A stretch of DNA of 64,000 nt from Cytobacillus sp. IB215665 (GCF_033963835.1 NZ_JAXBME010000008.1:1-64000), one strand, 5' to 3'. Shown: positions 8,705 to 17,190, counted from the first letter of the stretch. The notes: generated by a model from the letters alone, not told the origin. Made by a program: numbers and translations.

Positions 8705-9739
8705 ATGGTACTGGCTTATGTAACAAATATAGACGGTTGTAGTATCTCGGTTATTGATACGAAAACTCATAGCGTGATTGCTACAATGTCAGTCGGTATG
8801 AATCCTCAAGATGTTGCATTCACACCGGACGGTAAAATCGCTTATGTCACCAATAGTGGTGGTGTGTCTGTTTCCGTTATTGATACGAAAACTCATAGCG
8901 TTATCTCTTCTGTTCAAGTAGGTGGGAGGCCAGCTTTCGTTGAATTTACACCTGATGGTAAACTTGCTTATGTGACGGGACGTGGAGATACTGTAGTTTC
9001 GGTAATTGATGTAAAAACACACAGTGTGGTTGCTACTGTGGATGTTGGTGATGGCCCATTTTTTATTTCGTTTACTCCTGATGGAAAACTCGCCTATGTG
9101 ACAAATCCGAGTACTGTATGCGTTATTGACGTGAAAACTCATTCCGTTATAGCAACTATAAGTGTTGAAGGAACCCCGCAAGATACAAAACTTTCTCCAA
9201 ACGGTAAACTCGCTTATGTAACTGGCTCTAATGGAAATGACCCTTCTACAGTTTCAGTTATCGATGTAAAGACGCATTCTGTTATTGCTTCTATTTCAGT
9301 TGGAATCATGTCGTTTAGAGTAGCATTTACACCAGATGGAAAGCTTGCTTATGTCACTAATATATTTGATAACTCTGTGTCAGTCATCGATGTTAAAACG
9401 CATAGCGTAATTGCAACGATTCAGACAGGAGGCTTTGTATTTGATGTCTCTGTAACACCCGATGGAAAATTTGCTTATTTTTCAGTAATAAGTAATAACG
9501 TTACTAATGCTATCTGTGTTATTGATACGAAAACACACATAATTATTTCTAACATAGATACAGACGTTTTATCCGGTACTGGTGTTTTTATCAATTTCAC
9601 TCCGGATGGAAAATTAGCATATCTCCCGAATAATAATAACCCGGGCACTGTAACAGCCATTGACGTTAAAACGCACTCTATCATCACCTCCATTCCAGCT
9701 GGGACTAATCCATTTAATTTGGCCTTCACACCGAATTAG
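8705..9739 (+). CDS. YVTN-repeat beta-propeller protein 1
   Basis: 344 residues made entirely of eight tandem units of 40-48 residues. The consensus is FTPDGKLAYVTN, a variable turn, VSVIDTKTHSVIATI and SVG--P. This is the YVTN (surface-layer/lactonase-like) beta-propeller repeat. The chain starts inside a unit at MVLAYVTN and ends at LAFTPN, so the first and last strands would close one ring of eight blades. There is no signal peptide, so it is either cytosolic or exported by an unusual route. The start ATG has AGGAGGAC upstream. A terminator overlaps the stop codon. It is a paralogue of the next gene. Function is unknown; propellers of this kind usually bind proteins, ligands or surfaces. 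Confidence 0.85.
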   Translation: MVLAYVTNIDGCSISVIDTKTHSVIATMSVGMNPQDVAFTPDGKIAYVTNSGGVSVSVIDTKTHSVISSVQVGGRPAFVEFTPDGKLAYVTGRGDTVVSVIDVKTHSVVATVDVGDGPFFISFTPDGKLAYVTNPSTVCVIDVKTHSVIATISVEGTPQDTKLSPNGKLAYVTGSNGNDPSTVSVIDVKTHSVIASISVGIMSFRVAFTPDGKLAYVTNIFDNSVSVIDVKTHSVIATIQTGGFVFDVSVTPDGKFAYFSVISNNVTNAICVIDTKTHIIISNIDTDVLSGTGVFINFTPDGKLAYLPNNNNPGTVTAIDVKTHSIITSIPAGTNPFNLAFTPN

Positions 9740-9766
9740 CCCCACTCAATAAGAACGGGGCTTTTT
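9739..9766 (+). terminator. Terminator of YVTN gene 1
   Basis: GCCCC (9739-9743) pairs with GGGGC (9757-9761) around ACTCAATAAGAAC, followed by TTTTT. The hairpin begins at the last base of the stop codon. A second stem, CTTTTTCCGGA / TCCGAAAAG, follows directly. Confidence 0.85.
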
Positions 9767-9972
9767 CCGGAGGAGTCCGAAAAGGCTTACCAACCAGTAA
9801 ATCAGTATATCCTGTCTATCTAACTCTTATTCACAACCGGATACAAAGCGACCTAGCACACGCCACTACGTACCGTTTGCCTTTTGAAATTCCTGATCCC
9901 ACACCCAGTCTAGGCTAGTTCTTGATCTATATTCATGAATGAGGATTGCACATTTGTAAGGAGGTAAGTATA

Positions 9973-11046
9973 ATGGTTTTGGCTTATGTAGTAAACAACG
10001 ATAACCTTGGTAACTCAGGTTCTGTGTCTGTTATTGATATTAAAAAGCACTCCACAATCGCCACAATCCCTTTTAGTAATATTCCAAATAATATTAATAT
10101 CACTCCGAACGGAAAACTCGCTTATGTTTTAATTACAGATATAACTAATGAAGTTAGTTTAGTATCCGCCATCGATATTAAAACACATTCCATAGTCGCT
10201 ACTATGCAAATTGGTAGTACTGCTGGTTTCTTCTCACAAAACGTTGATATATCTTTCACACCTGATGGAAAACTCGCCTACGCGACTATTAGTGGGACTA
10301 ATATCGTTTCAGCTATAGACACCAAAACACACTCAGTTATTGCAACTGTGCCCGTAAATATACGTCCAGAAGCTTTTGCCTTTACACCTAATGGGAAATT
10401 AGCTTATGTAGTGAATAATACTAATTTAGGTAGTGTATCGGTCATCGACACGAAGACACATTCAGTGATTGCGAATGTAGCCGTTGGAGCTAGACCGATT
10501 GCTGTAGCAATAACACCTGACGGAAAGCTTGTTTATGTTATAAACTTTTCATCTAACAACGTATCGGTTATTGATGCGAAAACGCAAGCTCATATAACTA
10601 TGGTACGCGTGGGAATAGAACCTGCCAGTTTAGCTATTACACCAGATGGAAATCTAACCTATGTTGTAAATTCAAATCCAAATGATATAGGTTCTGTTTC
10701 AGTAATTGACGTACAGACTCAATCCGTTATCCGTACTATTCCTGTAGGAAATAATGATGACTTTTCAAATATTATTGCTATAGCACCAAATGGAAATTTT
10801 GCATATGTTGGTAGTTTCAGTGGCACAACAATCACTGTCATAGATACAAAATCTCATTTAGTTATAGCGACAATCCTAGTAGACAGCGGTCAACGTTTTG
10901 TGAAATTTACTCCAGATGGGAAATTAGCATATGTAGGGTGTGATTCGCAAAATACTGTCGCAGTTATAGATACAAAATCTCATTCAATCATTGCAAATGT
11001 TCTTGTTGGAGGTACTCCAGAAGCTATTGCTTTCACATCAAACTAA
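9973..11046 (+). CDS. YVTN-repeat beta-propeller protein 2
   Basis: 357 residues and again eight YVTN units, more diverged than in the first gene (VSVIDTKTHSVIANVAVG, AITPDGKLVYVIN and so on). The frame is open from 9946, but AAGGAGGTAAGTATA places the start at ATG 9973, giving MVLAYVVN, which aligns with the MVLAYVTN start of its neighbour. There is no signal peptide. The two genes are probably a local duplication, with each copy carrying its own ribosome-binding site and a similar terminator rather than forming an operon. Both lie immediately beside the toxin-like operon but on the opposite strand, so a functional link is only a suggestion. Confidence 0.85.
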   Translation: MVLAYVVNNDNLGNSGSVSVIDIKKHSTIATIPFSNIPNNINITPNGKLAYVLITDITNEVSLVSAIDIKTHSIVATMQIGSTAGFFSQNVDISFTPDGKLAYATISGTNIVSAIDTKTHSVIATVPVNIRPEAFAFTPNGKLAYVVNNTNLGSVSVIDTKTHSVIANVAVGARPIAVAITPDGKLVYVINFSSNNVSVIDAKTQAHITMVRVGIEPASLAITPDGNLTYVVNSNPNDIGSVSVIDVQTQSVIRTIPVGNNDDFSNIIAIAPNGNFAYVGSFSGTTITVIDTKSHLVIATILVDSGQRFVKFTPDGKLAYVGCDSQNTVAVIDTKSHSIIANVLVGGTPEAIAFTSN

Positions 11047-11169
11047 CCTCTTCGTAATAAAGTGAGTTTTTGGCTTAGGACACCAACTCTCTAGCGTATT
11101 ATTCACACCACCTTTATCGAATACAAAATCGTCAACACATAGCAAGTCATACACAAGCATTCAAAAGAA

Positions 11170-11191
11170 CTCCGCTCAATTAAGAACGGAG
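11170..11191 (+). terminator. Terminator of YVTN gene 2
   Basis: CTCCG (11170-11174) and CGGAG (11187-11191) enclose CTCAATTAAGAA, then GCGTTATATTTTA. The loop is close to those at 8617 and 9739. The hairpin could also serve the converging toxin operon. Confidence 0.65.
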
Positions 11192-11233
11192 CGTTATATT
11201 TTACTTAGTATTTCATTTTCTTTTTCATCTAGA

Positions 11234-13189
11234 TTATGCAGTAGGATAAGAGTTAAAAGGCACAGTGTAAATATACTGGTCCGTATGTTCATTGTACTGA
11301 AGTCCATTTTCGTTTAATCCGTAAGAAAATGAATATTTTATTCTATCCCCATCTTTTATAGGTGCATAATAGATCCATGTCCCATCAGACATTTGCTGCA
11401 TACGTTCATTTATCACAGTATCATTATTTAACCGATAGCTAACGCTAACTCCAGATAGATCTTTATTTTCTTTAGGAGTAAATACAAATTTTACAGCATC
11501 GACATAATAATAACTTACCGCTTTCTGTGACTTTGATACATCAATTGTACTATCTGTATCAGTTTGATGTTTTTCATTATAAGCAATGTCTAGCGTATTG
11601 TCTGAATTCATATAGACAATGGTGTTAATATCTTTATTCATTCCTTTTTCATAATCAGATTTAATATCATTTTCAGTACGAGCAATATTCGAGATACGCA
11701 AATTAGTAAATGCCCCATTAAAGACATTCGTTTTTCCATCAGTGGACCCTATATACATAACATCGTCAATATAAGATAAAGAAGATGATACTGTTTCACC
11801 AATTTTTTCTCCATTAACAAAAGCTTTTGTTACATGTTGTCCGTCACCGTTCACACTATAAGTCAGAGCAACATAAATTTGATGACCAACTTCCGCAACG
11901 CCATCGCTAGAGTTGATTCTATCATAAGAATTTCCAACAGCTTCAAAAGAAATCCTACCATTGCTATTAAAAAATATCGTCGTTTTCTTTCCATTATTTT
12001 CATTATGAGCCTGGAAAACACGTTCAAAGTCTGTTAATTCATAAGGTGTTACCACAGCTTCAATCGTATACTCATTCGGATTAACGAGCACATTTCGAAA
12101 GTGATCTATCGATTGGGGCGTAACTTTATTATACGGTTCATTAAAAACCATACTTTCCTGAAGTGTGAGAGCAACTTCCTTTATATCTTTCCATCTAGAA
12201 TTAGCAATATCCATTTGTGGATTCAAGAGTGCTGGATGGTTATCAACATCAGTTTTATTTAAGACATTAATTAATTGTTCAAAGCTATAATCAAGAACTA
12301 CCCATGCATCCCTAATATTTGTAAGTGTCAAGTTATTTGCAACAGTATTTATTTTGTCAATCAAAGATTGTATTTCGTTTTGAAAGTTACTTAATGTGTT
12401 AATTTCATCATTTAATTTGTCAATATCATTTTGATCACTCATTTTGTCCTTCTGTAATTGAGGATTATCATATTTTTGTACATATGTTACGGTACACCCG
12501 TAATAGTTACAAGTTGTAACAGGTGTTTTCTCTTTCATTTTCTTATTTAGATCATCTATCTCGTTCTGAAGTGCTTTTATCTCATTTTGATCATGAGATA
12601 TTTGCGAGCCTACCTCATTATAGTCATCTGTAAAGTTAGTAACATCATTTGTTAAATCAGCATCAAAACCCTTTAACTTAGGTTGAACTTCATCAATTGT
12701 TGCTAGTTTTTCAGCAACCTTTCCTTTCATTTCTAATAGTAATGATATTAACTGACCACTAGCATCAGCATTACCATTCAATGCACTAATAAGCACCTTT
12801 GCTTGAGTGTAGGCTTGCTCGAAATCGTTACTATAGTCAACCACATCACTAACAACTTTATACATTTGATTATTTATATCGTATAACCATGTATCAGCGT
12901 GCTCTTTAGATGTTAGTTGATGGTCAGCAAAATTAGAACTTGAACCCAGTTCATCTTCAATCGTTTTTTCTTTTATAGCTAATGCATATTCTTCTACCTG
13001 CTGAATCATATGAGACAAATTATTAACATTATCTTGTATTTGTACAGGGTCTATAGAAATATCATTTTCAGCATTTGTTACTACAGTAGAATCAGAGTCG
13101 TTCTCAGCAGCATATGAATGATTTATTATTCCTGTATTAAGAAGGACTAATGTAACTAACAATAAAGGAAAAAACTTTCTTATCAACAT
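11234..13189 (-). CDS. HBL/NHE-like toxin component C with LamG and CBM56-like C-terminus
   Basis: About 651 residues, last gene of the toxin-like operon. A signal peptide (LLLVTLVLLNTGIINHSYAA) is followed by a long helical region (about 40-345) like the alpha pore-forming toxins of the HBL/NHE family. Where those carry a membrane-inserting head or beta-tongue, this one has CNYYGCTVTYV with Cys229 and Cys234 (numbering from the GTG at 13195), and no hydrophobic hairpin. Residues 360-525 look like a LamG/concanavalin jelly roll (YTIEAVVTPYE, VALTYSVNG, NGAFTNLRIS). Residues 563-645 (SVSYRLNN, DGTWIYYAPI, DRIKYSFSYG, GLQYN) resemble a CBM56 beta-1,3-glucan-binding module. ATG 13189 follows AAGGGGTGAGG and is preferred to the overlapping GTG at 13195. 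Domain calls are from pattern memory. Confidence 0.72.
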   Translation of the reverse strand: MLIRKFFPLLLVTLVLLNTGIINHSYAAENDSDSTVVTNAENDISIDPVQIQDNVNNLSHMIQQVEEYALAIKEKTIEDELGSSSNFADHQLTSKEHADTWLYDINNQMYKVVSDVVDYSNDFEQAYTQAKVLISALNGNADASGQLISLLLEMKGKVAEKLATIDEVQPKLKGFDADLTNDVTNFTDDYNEVGSQISHDQNEIKALQNEIDDLNKKMKEKTPVTTCNYYGCTVTYVQKYDNPQLQKDKMSDQNDIDKLNDEINTLSNFQNEIQSLIDKINTVANNLTLTNIRDAWVVLDYSFEQLINVLNKTDVDNHPALLNPQMDIANSRWKDIKEVALTLQESMVFNEPYNKVTPQSIDHFRNVLVNPNEYTIEAVVTPYELTDFERVFQAHNENNGKKTTIFFNSNGRISFEAVGNSYDRINSSDGVAEVGHQIYVALTYSVNGDGQHVTKAFVNGEKIGETVSSSLSYIDDVMYIGSTDGKTNVFNGAFTNLRISNIARTENDIKSDYEKGMNKDINTIVYMNSDNTLDIAYNEKHQTDTDSTIDVSKSQKAVSYYYVDAVKFVFTPKENKDLSGVSVSYRLNNDTVINERMQQMSDGTWIYYAPIKDGDRIKYSFSYGLNENGLQYNEHTDQYIYTVPFNSYPTA

Positions 13190-13230
13190 CCTCACCCCTT
13201 CGTAAAAATGGACTCTTTCAAATCAACGTA

Positions 13231-13500
13231 TTAAAAAATTTCAGCTAGACTCCATACACTAAAAGAAACAAGGATAATAGTAATTAATAATTGAAGGATT
13301 ATAATAGGAAGCTTTTTTGTAAAATCTCGTCTTGTATCCTTCACTAAATAAATCAATATTAATACATAAATGAAAGCCAATAATAAACCAAGTACACCTA
13401 CAATTTCACTCATTCGGACAAAAGATATGGAAATCACCCATGCGATAAGTAACCCGTACTTCAGAGACACTAACATGCTGTAATACCGATTATTTTCCAT
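13231..13500 (-). CDS. Small three-helix membrane protein inside the toxin-like operon
   Basis: 89 residues with three hydrophobic segments: about 15-35, 37-52 and 65-88, the middle pair joined by a short turn and followed by KDTRRDFTKK. I recognise no family. It lies between components B and C on the same strand, 42 bases before C, with AAGGAGATAAAATAA upstream of its ATG. A membrane protein inside a pore-forming-toxin operon could be a self-protection or export helper, but nothing in its sequence proves this. It could equally be a neutral passenger. Confidence 0.7.
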   Translation of the reverse strand: MENNRYYSMLVSLKYGLLIAWVISISFVRMSEIVGVLGLLLAFIYVLILIYLVKDTRRDFTKKLPIIILQLLITIILVSFSVWSLAEIF

Positions 13501-13558
13501 ATTATTTTATCTCCTTTTCACTATTAAACTGGGCTTATCCATGCAATGAATAATATAT

Positions 13559-13600
13559 GGCTGCCCCTTACTTACAATTAAAGTTGTTTACGGGGCAGCC
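13559..13600 (-). terminator. Strong hairpin between component B and the membrane gene
   Basis: GGCTGCCCC pairs perfectly with GGGGCAGCC, with an inner ACAA/TTGT pairing in the loop region. It starts eight bases after the stop of component B. There is no T tract on the minus strand, so it may be a partial terminator or mRNA-stability element rather than a full stop. From memory, the B. cereus nhe operon also has an inverted repeat ahead of its last gene that lowers its yield. Confidence 0.6.
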
Positions 13601-13607
13601 CATATTG

Positions 13608-15095
13608 TTAATTTGTAATTGTTATTGTTGCTACATCTGAATAAACTGTGCCATCAAATGCCCGAACTGTATAAGTGTGTTCACCTGAAGGAGCATTATC
13701 TCCTGATAATACAACACTTGTATTTGTTAGTTTACTTTGTTTTACTGTGCCATCAAGTGATACATCATACGTGATATTGTCTCCGTTAATTTTTGAAGCA
13801 AAAGTTGGCTTGTCCCAATTTAAAGTAACTGAAGAGTTACTCATATTTGCTGTTAAATTGGTTGGTGCATCAAATTGATAATCGTCAAGATCAGCAATAG
13901 ATACAGCTTGGCCAAATGTGTTTAGTAAATTTGTATCTGCATAAACAGCTGCCCATTTACTTTGAGAAATCTTAAGCTCTGCTTTAGCTCTTGAGATTTT
14001 ATCTTCTACATTAGTATCAGCAGTTGTGAGGTGATCAAGTAAATAACCTAAGTCATTTTGCAAAGTAACCCACGTATCTTTTACATCATTAAGTGCTACA
14101 ATCGCCTTGTCTATTTTTTCAACCATCAAACTAACTTGTTCTTCGGCAATTTTAAATCCTGCTGATTGTTTTTGTAAATCCGTTAATTCATCCATTGCTG
14201 CGATATACTCCCGCTTAACATCATTAATTTTTGATTGATAAACACCAACTGATGTACCGACTCCTCCCCCAACTGCTAGTACCCCACCAGCAGCCATACC
14301 TCCAATAATCCACGGAGATGTTTCAGGAGCAACAGCCAGCACTACTCCTGCTCCTATCCATAGCGCTACCCCAGCTCCAGCAGAAGCGAGAGCAACATCT
14401 AATTCTTGTTGTCTAAGTGAATCCATCTGTTTTTCAAAGTTTGCAATATCTTTATTTAATTGATCAATTGCATAACCATCTTCCCCATTTTTTCCTAACC
14501 ATGTATCAAGTTGGTCTTTGTCACTTTTTAAATCTGTTGAATCCTTCGTAAGGTCAGTACTAAATGCTTTCATGTCTTCAATCGTGTTATTAACATTTGT
14601 TACGTTGTCATTCGTTTCATCAATCATAGCTGCTATCATTTCTTTTGCACTATCTATATCTGATGAATTTAAATATTCAATAGCATAATCAGAATAGTAC
14701 TGAAAGTCATCAGCAGAAGACCTTATATCGTTGTTCAGTTTAATCATTTTGGGTTCAAGGTCATTTCTCCAATAAGAGGCATTTTGTTTCGCTGTTGCTT
14801 GATGTATATCAATAGGAACTGTTACTAGTTTCCCATCATCGTCATTAAACTGAATCTGTTTAATAGTTCCTTGTGCTAATATTGTATTTGCATAAATATC
14901 AAGTGCAAGTTTATCAGAAATCAACTGTTGTGCCCGATTCTGAAACAAATCTATATTATCTCCCATCACAGAATCTTGCAGTTGAGTATCTTCTGCTGTA
15001 ACTACTTCCTCTGCAAATACATTATATGGTATTGAATTCCCTGCAATTGTAAACGCTAGTAAAGATGCCGTAACTACTTTTGTTGTCTTTTTCAT
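13608..15095 (-). CDS. HBL/NHE-like toxin component B with C-terminal FN3 domain
   Basis: 495 residues. There is a signal peptide to about residue 28 (NVFAEE), then a helical bundle to about 395. It is interrupted at 234-285 by a long glycine/alanine-rich hydrophobic hairpin (VALASAGAGVALWIGAGVVL, then SPWIIGGMAAGGVLAVGG). That is the membrane-inserting head expected of NheB/HblL1-type components. Residues 410-495 form a fibronectin type III domain (PTNLTANMSNSSVTLNWDKP, YDVSLDG, HTYTVRAFDG). Known family members are about 360-440 residues and end after the helices, so the FN3 tail is extra. The start ATG has GGGAGAGG upstream. A strong hairpin follows the stop. Confidence 0.78.
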   Translation of the reverse strand: MKKTTKVVTASLLAFTIAGNSIPYNVFAEEVVTAEDTQLQDSVMGDNIDLFQNRAQQLISDKLALDIYANTILAQGTIKQIQFNDDDGKLVTVPIDIHQATAKQNASYWRNDLEPKMIKLNNDIRSSADDFQYYSDYAIEYLNSSDIDSAKEMIAAMIDETNDNVTNVNNTIEDMKAFSTDLTKDSTDLKSDKDQLDTWLGKNGEDGYAIDQLNKDIANFEKQMDSLRQQELDVALASAGAGVALWIGAGVVLAVAPETSPWIIGGMAAGGVLAVGGGVGTSVGVYQSKINDVKREYIAAMDELTDLQKQSAGFKIAEEQVSLMVEKIDKAIVALNDVKDTWVTLQNDLGYLLDHLTTADTNVEDKISRAKAELKISQSKWAAVYADTNLLNTFGQAVSIADLDDYQFDAPTNLTANMSNSSVTLNWDKPTFASKINGDNITYDVSLDGTVKQSKLTNTSVVLSGDNAPSGEHTYTVRAFDGTVYSDVATITITN

Positions 15096-15253
15096 TATAA
15101 GCCTCTCCCTTTATCAGTATCATTTTTTTCATACTTTTCGTAAACGTTGTTTGGAACTAATTAGATCAATTGCAATAGCTTAAGAAAATCATAGATTTTA
15201 GTACAAAAAAAACAACATGTTATTTAAAAGCGAAGAAATTTACTCTAGTTAAT

Positions 15254-16450
15254 TCAGCTTCCAGTAGTAGCAGTTTCAACAGAACTTTTTAAATGAAGTT
15301 GATTGTTAATATAGCTAGCTTGGGCACCATTATTTTGCCAGCTCTGTTTAGCGTTAAGTAATATATTACGTATTTCTTCAATACTAATATCACCCTGTTC
15401 AAATTTATCTTTTAAGTTTTGAATTCCAACATAGGCGGAATCCCATTCCTTATAAAGACTTCTAGTTGATTGAATAATACCATCATTAGCATTATAGAAA
15501 TTACTAAGCTGTAGCTGTATACCAGCTAAAATTGCAGCTTGACTTTGTATTCCTTTTAAACCTAGGACAATATCATTATATTGTTCGGTCAGTTCTTTTA
15601 CCTTTTCTTGTTTTTCCTGCAATTCCTTATTTCCATTCACCGCACCATATATGATCGTAAATGTAGCTAAAGCAATTCCTATCGGGGTTGGCGTCAGCTC
15701 GAATTCCACAGCCATTTCTAGTAAGTAGGTCGTGAGTTCAAGCCCTACAACTCCAGCTTCTATATACTCTCCAGTTAAGATTGTATTTTCATTAGAAATT
15801 TCAACGCCTAAGTCGTGAAGCTGCTCAAGAACGAGTTTACTTTTTTCATCTTCTAATTCAATTGTATTCAGTGCTGTGGTTGCTGCATTTTGAAAATTAA
15901 AGTGATCTTCCTGCAAATCGTCTTTATACACTTGATATGAAAACATCGTATCGTTTGCATCGTCCCGATAATATTGTATGTCTGACTGCAATAAATCTAA
16001 TAAACCTTTGAAGTCATTACGCGCTTGTTCATCCCCAGCTTCAATGCTATCTAAAGCCTCAATAAGAAGATCATAATAAACAGTGAATTCGTCAGCAAAA
16101 TCTACAACATCAAGGTCCCTATCAATTAATAATTCATTTAAATTATTCGTATAATCACTAGCATGTTCTCTAGCAATTTGTTGATAGGTAGGTAAATCTG
16201 GAAGTATGTCTGATTGAATCGTTCCTTGTGTTGATATTGCTGTCTTATATGAATCCATAATTACTTTACTAGCAGCAATTTCGTTTAATACTTTTTGCAT
16301 ATTAACAGGTGCAAGAACGATTTCCTCTGTAGCTACATCAGAAACTACGCCTTGATTTACTTGAGCAAACGCATAATTTGGCAAGATTGTGCTCGTAGCT
16401 AAAGTTGCTGCTAATGCTGTAGCAGCTATTGACTTCGTTGATAATCTCAA
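15254..16450 (-). CDS. HBL/NHE-like toxin component A
   Basis: 398 residues, first gene of the operon, with the typical length of NheA/NheB/HblB proteins. The signal peptide ends near NYAFAQ (residue 29). The body is mostly amphipathic helix with a moderately hydrophobic stretch at about 229-270 (AGVVGLELTTYLLEMAVEF and PIGIALATFTIIYGA) in the head position. A charged helix KELQEKQEKVKELTEQY follows. There is no added C-terminal domain. The start codon is TTG at 16450, six bases after a strong ATAGGAGGAAAA. The 158-base gap to component B holds a degraded R-type repeat end near 15132 and no clear terminator, so one transcript is likely. Confidence 0.75.
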   Translation of the reverse strand: MRLSTKSIAATALAATLATSTILPNYAFAQVNQGVVSDVATEEIVLAPVNMQKVLNEIAASKVIMDSYKTAISTQGTIQSDILPDLPTYQQIAREHASDYTNNLNELLIDRDLDVVDFADEFTVYYDLLIEALDSIEAGDEQARNDFKGLLDLLQSDIQYYRDDANDTMFSYQVYKDDLQEDHFNFQNAATTALNTIELEDEKSKLVLEQLHDLGVEISNENTILTGEYIEAGVVGLELTTYLLEMAVEFELTPTPIGIALATFTIIYGAVNGNKELQEKQEKVKELTEQYNDIVLGLKGIQSQAAILAGIQLQLSNFYNANDGIIQSTRSLYKEWDSAYVGIQNLKDKFEQGDISIEEIRNILLNAKQSWQNNGAQASYINNQLHLKSSVETATTGS

Positions 16451-16518
16451 ATTATTTTTCCTCCTATCTTGGGAATAGATTTGAAATTCATTTAATAGAT
16501 AACTTGTTTAACACTGTA

Positions 16519-16547
16519 GATATATGATAAATAATAAAATTGTTGAA
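16519..16547 (-). promoter_or_regulatory. Candidate promoter of the toxin-like operon
   Basis: On the minus strand TTCAAC (16542-16547), a 17-base spacer and TATATC (16519-16524), about 70 bases before the component A start. Both hexamers are weak. I found no PlcR box (TATGNAWWWWCATA), so control differs from the B. cereus toxins. Confidence 0.3.
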
Positions 16548-16751
16548 AGTTTGATAGGAGTGTGAAGGAAGAAAGAAATATTATGTGATAACGATGTGAT
16601 TTTGAATATTACAAAATATAAAAAAACTAATATTTTCTCTATTTACAATAATTATCTTTAATGGATAAAATGCAAAACTTGAATGCTCATTAAGTTTTCT
16701 AGCTGTCTGTATTTGACATGAGTCGATTAACTTGAGCAAATAAATTAAATG

Positions 16752-16776
16752 AGCCCTGTTCATACCAAACAGGGCT
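16752..16776. terminator. Hairpin in the gap upstream of the toxin-like operon
   Basis: AGCCCTGTT pairs with AACAGGGCT around a seven-base loop. It lacks a T tract on either strand. The 530-base gap from 16451 to 16979 holds the toxin promoter region, this hairpin, and a GGAGGATATCAATG that opens a frame of only nine codons. I see no other gene in it. Confidence 0.45.
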
Positions 16777-16979
16777 TTACGGAGGATATCAATGAATTGT
16801 GTCTTATTATTCCGCACATGATCGCTAATTATACAAGACAATAAAGATCATCATTTTATCAACTATATACACCCTTCCAGATAATTAGTCATTACCTGCT
16901 TTTATGTTCATATGTTGTTACTAGGAATTTAATATCAAGTCTAATATAATGATTTTAAAAGCTCTGTAGGAGGATCGAT

Positions 16980-17120
16980 ATGTCCATTTATAAAGCAGGG
17001 AAAAATTTGTATAGATTAACTAAAGTTCTTAGAAGCAGCAAATCAATAAAAAAAGGGACAGTTGGAAAAAAAATGATATATACATTGGGAAAGAAAGCAC
17101 TAAGAAAAATGTTGAAATAA
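16980..17120 (+). CDS. 46-residue highly basic peptide
   Basis: MSIYKAGKNLYRLTKVLRSS followed by KSIKKGTVGKKMIYTLGKKA and LRKMLK. About 15 of 46 residues are lysine or arginine and only none or almost none are acidic. The ATG has a perfect GTAGGAGGATCGAT upstream, and an ideal terminator begins ten bases after the stop, so this is a real, self-contained gene despite its size. I recognise no family. A nucleic-acid-binding or membrane-active peptide is possible. It has no signal peptide. Confidence 0.72.
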   Translation: MSIYKAGKNLYRLTKVLRSSKSIKKGTVGKKMIYTLGKKALRKMLK

Positions 17121-17129
17121 AGAAAGAAC

Positions 17130-17162
17130 AAAAGCGTTGATACATTTATATCAACGCCTTTT
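17130..17162 (+). terminator. Terminator of the basic-peptide gene
   Basis: AAAAGCGTTGATA pairs with TATCAACGCCTTTT across ten bases of loop, ending in a T run. It is symmetrical enough to work in both directions. Confidence 0.88.
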
Positions 17163-17190
17163 CTCTCTCAACCTACTTTGCTTTTCTTTT

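Noticed and set aside
15132-15230. Repeat copy between toxin components A and B
   Set aside because: Only the left end (CATACTTTTCGTAAACGTTG) is recognisable; core and right end are absent, so it is not listed as a feature.
16451-16600. PlcR box upstream of the toxin-like operon
   Set aside because: I looked for TATGNAWWWWCATA because B. cereus HBL/NHE operons use it; no acceptable match is present.
16581-16841. 86-codon minus-strand frame upstream of the toxin-like operon
   Set aside because: It crosses the hairpin at 16752, has no ribosome-binding site, and its A/T-driven composition is not protein-like.
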